Notes under the pieces: model-generated
What the model saw: the letters and a program-made list of their open reading frames with translations, nothing else
Databases searched by the model: none
Told to the model about the DNA's origin: nothing
Program-made: the position numbers and the translations under genes
Assembly (NCBI RefSeq): GCF_000717245.1
Contig: NZ_JNYQ01000001.1
Location: forward strand, 248,001 to 312,000
Length of the DNA: 64,000 nucleotides
Direction: 5' to 3'
Source: Kitasatospora papulosa
GTDB lineage: Bacteria > Actinomycetota > Actinomycetes > Streptomycetales > Streptomycetaceae
In this document: one piece after another, positions 58,775 through 64,000 of the stretch
How the letters are laid out: the number at the start of each line of letters is the position of its first letter
Numbering within the stretch: position 1 is the first letter of the stretch

Positions 58775-58798
58775 AAGGTATAGATACTTCAAGGTATA
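58775..58798. promoter_or_regulatory. Operator/promoter repeats of the toxin-antitoxin operon
   Basis: AAGGTATA occurs at 58775-58782 and 58791-58798, and GTATAGATAC between them forms a short inverted repeat. The sites lie 8-31 bp upstream of the toxin ATG and are strikingly AT-rich for this genome. They probably combine the -10 region and the antitoxin operator. Confidence 0.7.
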
Positions 58799-58993
58799 AC
58801 GCGGATAGTTGTTGCGCTATCGCGCGTACGGGTGGCACCTCCCGTCCTGTTGACCACGAGTCCTAGGTCCACCGCCCCCCACGCCTCCGCCCATCGGCCG
58901 GGAATTGTTGCGGAAGGATGAAATCCGCTGCCGGCCGCGTTGGTGAGATGCGGTAGGTCAGGCGGGGCAACGGGGCGAAATCAGGAGGCACGG

Positions 58994-61900
58994 GTGGCGG
59001 GCGCGGAGAAACAGGGCGCGGAGGAGCGGGACACCCGGGAGCAGGGCGCCCAGGAGCCCGGCTGGGGACGGAGGCTGACCGGGTACGCCTGGCGCTACCG
59101 GCGCAACGTCGTCCTGGCCCTCGGGTCCTCGCTCGCCGGCATGGGCGTGATGGCCCTCGTCCCGCTGATCACCAAGGTGATCATCGACGACGTCGTCGGC
59201 AGTCACACCCGGTCCCTCGGCGTCTGGACCGGCCTCCTCGTCGGGGCGGCCGTCCTCGTCTACGTCGCGACCTTCATCCGCCGCTACTACGGCGGCCGGC
59301 TGGCCCTCGACGTCCAGCACGACCTGCGGACCGAGATGTACGGCACCCTCACCCGGCTCGACGGGAAGCGGCAGGACGAGCTCTCCACCGGCCAGGTCGT
59401 CGGGCGCGCCACCAGTGACCTGCAGCTGATCCAGGGGCTGCTGTTCATGCTCCCGATGACCATCGGGAACATCCTGCTCTTCCTCATCTCCCTGGTGATC
59501 ATGGCGTGGCTCTCGCTGCCCCTGACCCTGATCGCCCTCGCCGTCGCCCCCGCCCTGTGGTTCATCGCCCGCCGCTCCAAGGCCCGCCTCTTCCCCGCCA
59601 CCTGGTACGCCCAGAGCCAGGCCGCCGCCGTGGCCGGAGTGGTCGACGGGGCCGTGTCCGGCGTCCGGGTCGTCAAGGGGTTCGGCCAGGAGGAGCAGGA
59701 GACCGGCAAGCTCCGCGAGGTCAGCCGCAAGCTCTTCGCGGGCCGGCTGCGCACCATCCGGCTGAACTCCCGCTACACCCCGGCGCTCCAGGCCGTCCCC
59801 GCGCTCGGCCAGGTCGCGATGCTGGCGCTCGGCGGCTGGCTCGCCACCCGTGGCGAGATCACGCTCGGCACGTTCGTCGCCTTCTCCACCTACCTCGCCC
59901 AGCTCGTGGGCCCGGTCCGGATGCTCGCCATGGTCCTCACCGTCGGCCAGCAGGCCAGGGCCGGTGTGGAGCGCGTCCTGGAGCTGATCGACACCGAGCC
60001 GTCCATGACGGACGGCACCAGGACGCTCCCGGCCGACGCCCCCGCGAGCGTCGAGTTCGACGACGTCCGCTTCGGCTACGCGCGTGAAGAGACCCCCGGA
60101 AGCGGAGCGGAGGAGGACCGCCCCGTCCTGGACGGCTTCTCCCTCACGATCGACCCGGGCGAGACGGTCGCCGTCGTCGGCGCCTCCGGCAGCGGCAAGT
60201 CCACCGTCTCGCTCCTGCTGCCCCGCTTCTACGACGTCTCCCACGGCGCCGTCCTCGTCGGCGGCCACGACGTCCGCGAGCTCACCCAGGACTCGCTGCG
60301 GGCCGCCATCGGCCTCGTGCCGGAGGACAGCTTCCTCTTCTCCGAGTCCGTGGGCGCCAACATCGCGTACGGATACCCGGGTGCCACCCAGGAGCAGATC
60401 GAGCGGGCCGCGCGCGCCGCCCAGGCGCACGGTTTCATCTCCGAGCTGCCCGAGGGCTACGACACCAAGGTCGGCGAGCACGGGCTCACCCTCTCCGGCG
60501 GCCAGCGCCAGCGCGTCGCCCTGGCCCGGGCCATCCTCACCGACCCCCGCCTGCTGATCCTCGACGACGCCACCTCCGCCGTCGACGCCCGGGTCGAGCA
60601 CGAGATCCACGAGGTCCTGGCCCGGGTCATGGAGGGCCGCACGACCCTGCTGATAGCCCACCGCCGGTCCACGCTCGGTCTCGCCGACCGCATCGCCGTC
60701 CTCGACCGGGGCCGGCTCGCCGACATCGGGACGCACGCGGAGCTGGAGCGCCGCTCCGCGCTCTACCGCCGGCTGCTCACCGACCCCGACGAGTTGGGCG
60801 GCACCTCGCCCGGCCACCGGCCCAAGGCGGTCGTGGCGGAGCCGGAGGACGACCGCGCGCTCCTGGAGGAGCTCGACGCGGAGTTCGACGCGGAGCGCGG
60901 GGTCACCCCCGCCCTGTGGATCCGCAAGGAGGAGCAGCGCGACACGGCGGCCGCCGGGATGCCCGCCACCCCCGAGCTCCTGGCCCAGGTCGACGCGCTG
61001 CCCCCGGCCACCGACGTCCCCGCCATCGACGAGGCGAGCGCGGTGCGCCCGGAGAAGTCGTACGGCCTGCGCAGGCTGCTCCACGGCTTCGGGGCCGCGC
61101 TGCTGGTGAGCCTGGGACTGGTCGCCGTCGACGCCGGCATGGGGCTGCTCCTGCCCGTGCTGATCCGGCACGGCATCGACGACGGCGTCACGAAGATGGC
61201 GCTCGGCGCGGTCTGGGCGGCTGCCGGGCTGGGGCTGCTCGCCGTCCTCGTGCAGTGGCTGGCGCAGATCGGTGAGACCCGGATGACGGGCCGCACCGGC
61301 GAACGCGTGCTGTACTCCCTGCGCCTCAAGATCTTCGCGCAGCTCCAGCGGCTCGGTCTCGACTACTACGAGCGGGAGCTGACCGGCCGGATCATGACCC
61401 GGATGACGACGGACGTGGACGCGCTGTCGACGTTCCTGCAGACCGGTCTGGTCACCGCCTTCGTCTCCCTCGTCACCTTCTTCGGCATCACCGTCGTGCT
61501 GCTCGTCCTCGACGTGCAGCTGGCCCTGGTCGTCTTCGCGACGCTGCCCGCGCTGATCGTCGGCACGTTCTTCTTCCGCCGCAAGAGCGTCAAGGCCTAC
61601 GAACTCGCCCGTGAACGCATCAGCGTCGTCAACGCCGACCTCCAGGAGTCCGTCGCCGGGCTGCGGATCGTCCAGGCATTCCGGCGCGAGACCGACGGCG
61701 CCGAGCGCTTCGCGGCGCGCAGCGACCACTACCGCCAGGCCCGGGTGCGAGGGCAGTGGCTGATCTCGGTCTACTTCCCGTTCGTGCAGCTCCTGGCGTC
61801 GGTCGCGGCCGCCGCGGTGCTGATCGTGGGAGCCGGCCGGGTCGACGACGGGACGCTGACCACCGGTGCGCTGGTCGCCTACCTGCTCTACATCGACCTG

Positions 61901-62800
61901 TTCTTCGCCCCGGTGCAGCAGCTGTCCCAGGTGTTCGACGGCTACCAGCAGGCCAGCGTGTCCCTCGGACGCATCCAGGAGCTGCTGCGGGAGCCGACGT
62001 CCACGGCCGACCACGACGAGCCCCAGGCGGTGACGTCGCTGCGCGGCGAGATCGCGTTCGAGGACGTGTCCTTCGCGTACACGGGCGAGGAGGAGGCCCT
62101 CACCGGCATCGATCTGCGGATCCCGGCCGGCCAGACGGTCGCCTTCGTCGGGGAGACCGGTGCGGGCAAGTCCACCCTGGTCAAGCTCGTCGCGCGTTTC
62201 TACGACCCGACGAGCGGGCGGGTGACGGCGGACGGCACCGACCTGCGCAAGCTCGACAGGACGGCGTACCGGCACCGGCTCGGAGTGGTGCCGCAGGAGT
62301 CCTACCTCTTCGAGGGGACGGTCCGCGACGCCATCGCGTACGGGCTGCCGGAGGCCACCGACGCCCAGGTGGAGGCTGCGGCACGCGCGGTCGGCGCGCA
62401 CGACATGATCGCCACCCTGGAGGACGGCTACCTCCACCGGGTCGCCGAGCGGGGCCGCAACCTCTCGGCCGGCCAGCGCCAGCTGATCGCGCTCGCGCGT
62501 GCCGAGCTGGTCGACCCCGACGTCCTGCTGCTCGACGAGGCGACCGCCTCCCTCGACCTCGCCAGTGAGGCGCAGGTCAACCAGGCCACCGACCGGCTGG
62601 CGGGCCGGCGCACCACCCTGGTGGTCGCCCACCGGCTGACCACGGCGGCCCGGGCCGACCGGGTCGTGGTGATGGACCGGGGCAGGGTCGCCGAGGACGG
62701 TACGCATGAGGAGCTGCTGGCCAGGGAAGGCGCGTACGCGCGGCTGTGGCGCACCTTCATAGGGGAGGACATGGGCGAGGAGACCCCGGCAGGCGTGTGA
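58994..62800 (+). CDS. Fused ABC exporter (TMD-NBD-TMD-NBD), heterodimer type
   Basis: The 1268-residue protein joins two full half-exporters. Half 1 (about residues 30-600) has Walker A VGASGSGKST, signature LSGGQRQRVALARA and Walker B LLILDDATSAVD. Half 2 (about 690-1260) has VGETGAGKST, LSAGQRQLIALARA and LLLDEATASLD. The catalytic Glu is replaced by Asp in NBD1 and the signature of NBD2 is LSAGQ, so one composite ATP site is degenerate and the other competent, as in TM287/288-like asymmetric exporters. Each TMD has six helices. Substrate unknown; drug or lipid export is likely. The GTG at 58994 follows AGGAGG. Confidence 0.94.
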   Translation: MAGAEKQGAEERDTREQGAQEPGWGRRLTGYAWRYRRNVVLALGSSLAGMGVMALVPLITKVIIDDVVGSHTRSLGVWTGLLVGAAVLVYVATFIRRYYGGRLALDVQHDLRTEMYGTLTRLDGKRQDELSTGQVVGRATSDLQLIQGLLFMLPMTIGNILLFLISLVIMAWLSLPLTLIALAVAPALWFIARRSKARLFPATWYAQSQAAAVAGVVDGAVSGVRVVKGFGQEEQETGKLREVSRKLFAGRLRTIRLNSRYTPALQAVPALGQVAMLALGGWLATRGEITLGTFVAFSTYLAQLVGPVRMLAMVLTVGQQARAGVERVLELIDTEPSMTDGTRTLPADAPASVEFDDVRFGYAREETPGSGAEEDRPVLDGFSLTIDPGETVAVVGASGSGKSTVSLLLPRFYDVSHGAVLVGGHDVRELTQDSLRAAIGLVPEDSFLFSESVGANIAYGYPGATQEQIERAARAAQAHGFISELPEGYDTKVGEHGLTLSGGQRQRVALARAILTDPRLLILDDATSAVDARVEHEIHEVLARVMEGRTTLLIAHRRSTLGLADRIAVLDRGRLADIGTHAELERRSALYRRLLTDPDELGGTSPGHRPKAVVAEPEDDRALLEELDAEFDAERGVTPALWIRKEEQRDTAAAGMPATPELLAQVDALPPATDVPAIDEASAVRPEKSYGLRRLLHGFGAALLVSLGLVAVDAGMGLLLPVLIRHGIDDGVTKMALGAVWAAAGLGLLAVLVQWLAQIGETRMTGRTGERVLYSLRLKIFAQLQRLGLDYYERELTGRIMTRMTTDVDALSTFLQTGLVTAFVSLVTFFGITVVLLVLDVQLALVVFATLPALIVGTFFFRRKSVKAYELARERISVVNADLQESVAGLRIVQAFRRETDGAERFAARSDHYRQARVRGQWLISVYFPFVQLLASVAAAAVLIVGAGRVDDGTLTTGALVAYLLYIDLFFAPVQQLSQVFDGYQQASVSLGRIQELLREPTSTADHDEPQAVTSLRGEIAFEDVSFAYTGEEEALTGIDLRIPAGQTVAFVGETGAGKSTLVKLVARFYDPTSGRVTADGTDLRKLDRTAYRHRLGVVPQESYLFEGTVRDAIAYGLPEATDAQVEAAARAVGAHDMIATLEDGYLHRVAERGRNLSAGQRQLIALARAELVDPDVLLLDEATASLDLASEAQVNQATDRLAGRRTTLVVAHRLTTAARADRVVVMDRGRVAEDGTHEELLAREGAYARLWRTFIGEDMGEETPAGV

Positions 62801-62935
62801 CGCCCGGTGGGCGGACGGCCCTCCGCCACCGCGGAACCCGACGGCCCTCTTCCCGCGTCGTACACCGGTGCGTACATGTGCCCGAGAAGGGGCCAAGCGT
62901 TCTACGGAATGGGCGGGGTGGATGAGGTGAACGGT

Positions 62936-63361
62936 GTGGCGAGCCCGTTGAGGTCATCGGGACGACAGCGGCCGGGGGCGGGCCGGCGTGCGGCCGCGGC
63001 GCTGCTCGTCCTCCCGCTGCTCGGCGCCCTCGGCCTGGTGCTGGGCCCCACCGGGGCGGCCCCCGCGCACGCCGCGTCGGCCTGCTCCGGGCGGCTGGTC
63101 AAAACGGTGACCTTCTCCACCGGTTCGCTGCGCGTCTACGAGAGCCGTGCCTACGCGTGTGCCGTGAGCGTCGCCAAGAAGCCGGGCGCCCGCCGCGCGA
63201 TGCGGGTGTCGCTGCAGCCGCGCGGCGGCCGGGCGGTCGTCGACAGCGGGAAGTTCACGAAGCTGGCCGGCCCGGTCACGGTCCACGCGCTGAACCGCTG
63301 TGTCCGTGCCTCGGGTTCCGTCGGAGGCTCGTCCGGCTCCACCGGGTGGATCTTGTGCTGA
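62936..63361 (+). CDS. Small secreted protein of unknown function
   Basis: About 141 residues with a Sec signal peptide (basic N-region, hydrophobic LLVLPLLGALGLVLG, then AHAA before the mature start). The mature part has four Cys (SACSG, YACAV, RCVR, WILC), probably two disulfides, and a basic core with PGARRAMRVSLQPRGGRAVVD. The GTG at 62936 has GAGG 8 bp upstream; GTG at 62927 or ATG at 62909 are alternatives. It follows the ABC exporter by about 135 bp. Similar small secreted proteins are common in Streptomyces; function unknown. Confidence 0.75.
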   Translation: MASPLRSSGRQRPGAGRRAAAALLVLPLLGALGLVLGPTGAAPAHAASACSGRLVKTVTFSTGSLRVYESRAYACAVSVAKKPGARRAMRVSLQPRGGRAVVDSGKFTKLAGPVTVHALNRCVRASGSVGGSSGSTGWILC

Positions 63362-63438
63362 GGTGCGAGTAGGCCTGGCGTGACGGGTGTGACCCCCGCT
63401 AGGTTCACGGCGAATGTCGTGAATCAAGGGGAGGGTGC

Positions 63439-64000
63439 ATGCGCAAGGTGCTCAGAGGCGTTCTGTCGCTCGCGGTGCTCATAGGCACAGTGAGTGCGAC
63501 CGGGGCCTCGGCCGGTGCGGCCACCGCCGCGGAACCGGCCGCGAAGCAGGGCAGCGGCCACAGCCGCAGCAGTGAGGACATCAAGGACCGCATCCTGGCC
63601 ATCCCGGGGATGAGTCTGATCGAGGAGAAGCCGTACCCCGGGTACCGCTACTTCGTCCTGAACTACACCCAGCCGATCGACCACAAGCACCCGTCCAAGG
63701 GCACGTTCCAGCAGCGCGTCACCCTGCTGCACAAGGACACGAGCCGGCCCACGGTCTTCTTCACCAGCGGCTACAACGTCTCGACCAACCCGAGCCGCAG
63801 CGAGCCGACTCAGATCATCGACGGTAACCAGGTGTCCCTGGAGTACCGGTTCTTCACGCCGTCCCGCCCGGCCCCCGCCGACTGGTCGAAGCTGGACATC
63901 TGGCAGGCCGCCAGCGACCAGCACCGGGTCTTCAAGGCGCTGAAGAGGATCTACTCCCAGAACTGGCTCGCCACCGGCGGCTCCAAGGGCGGTATGACCG
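63439..64000 (+). CDS. Secreted S28-type prolyl/tripeptidyl aminopeptidase, 3'-truncated by window edge
   Basis: The first 187 residues are in the window. A signal peptide (LRGVLSLAVLIGTVSATGASAGA) is followed by a mature part with YRYFVLNYTQPIDHKHPSKGTFQQR and VFFTSGYNVSTNPSRSEPTQI. The serine nucleophile region WLATGGSKGGMT (Ser near base 63985) is reached at the window edge. The motif and layout match secreted Streptomyces S28 / prolyl tri- and tetrapeptidyl aminopeptidases. It should remove N-terminal peptides from extracellular proteins. GGGGAGGG precedes the ATG. The rest of the gene lies beyond the window. Confidence 0.9.
   Translation, partial: MRKVLRGVLSLAVLIGTVSATGASAGAATAAEPAAKQGSGHSRSSEDIKDRILAIPGMSLIEEKPYPGYRYFVLNYTQPIDHKHPSKGTFQQRVTLLHKDTSRPTVFFTSGYNVSTNPSRSEPTQIIDGNQVSLEYRFFTPSRPAPADWSKLDIWQAASDQHRVFKALKRIYSQNWLATGGSKGGMT

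Noticed and set aside
58958..62896. A 1312-codon open frame on the minus strand across the ABC exporter
   Set aside because: It is a GC-bias shadow: the plus strand encodes a complete exporter with all motifs, and the minus frame is low-complexity Gly/Arg/Gln/Asp without any family signature.
1..64000. CRISPR arrays, insertion sequences, prophage or integrase genes
   Set aside because: No regularly spaced direct repeats, transposase signatures or terminal inverted repeats were seen; the only tandem repeat is the 8-bp one at 41571.

Overview
The window is high-GC actinobacterial DNA and almost certainly a Streptomyces chromosome. The evidence is codon bias, an adpA gene with an in-frame TTA codon beside orn, a desferrioxamine desABCD cluster under iron boxes, and a cebEFG-bglC-cebR locus with TGGGAGCGCTCCCA operators. 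As far as I remember it, the gene order resembles the core region of S. coelicolor around adpA/ornA, glmS, des and the leucine-catabolism genes, read in reverse. I see no insertion sequence, prophage, integrase or CRISPR array.

Layout. 0-12 kb: the 3' part of a sensor histidine kinase, then a secreted two-domain chitinase-like GH18 protein. Next come cellobiose/cello-oligosaccharide uptake and hydrolysis (cebE, cebF, cebG, bglC) with the LacI-type repressor cebR, followed by a divergent pair of a DUF4097 gene and a GbsR/MarR regulator. 12-18 kb: tRNA-His, orn, adpA, a universal stress protein, glmS and a small conserved gene. 18-25 kb: desA-D, a broken desF remnant and the siderophore-binding lipoprotein desE. 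25-31 kb: a leucine/isovalerate-type operon (carboxyltransferase, biotin carboxylase, HMG-CoA lyase, acyl-CoA dehydrogenase) with a divergent TetR regulator and two 16-bp palindromes. 31-39 kb: a conserved protein, an AraC regulator, a cytochrome P450 with a TTA codon, a cation diffusion facilitator, thioesterase II, an LCAD-type acyl-CoA dehydrogenase, an Asp23 protein and a DUF5713 protein.

39-48 kb: a self-contained sugar island read leftwards (binding protein, two permeases, LacI regulator, GH5-like hydrolase, GH3 hydrolase). One perfect inverted repeat lies in front of it. 48-52 kb: an XRE/DUF397 pair, a translationally coupled pair of unknown small genes, RidA and two unknown proteins. 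52-58 kb: a PucR regulator divergent from a Na+/solute symporter, an agmatinase-family ureohydrolase and a ThDP enzyme, which looks like a route for a guanidino compound. 58-64 kb: a HigB/HigA-type toxin-antitoxin pair, a fused heterodimer-type ABC exporter with one degenerate ATP site, a small secreted protein and the start of a secreted S28-type aminopeptidase.

How it works together. Two carbohydrate uptake systems, each with its own hydrolases and LacI repressor, suit a plant-biomass saprophyte. The regulatory layer is readable: three CebR boxes, two iron boxes, paired TetR sites, clustered GTTGCAAC repeats, TTA codons in adpA and the P450, and hairpins between operons. The points most worth checking are the desF remnant, the unassigned GH5/GH3 sugar island and its operator, the symporter/ureohydrolase/ThDP operon, and the coupled small-gene pair next to the XRE/DUF397 genes.
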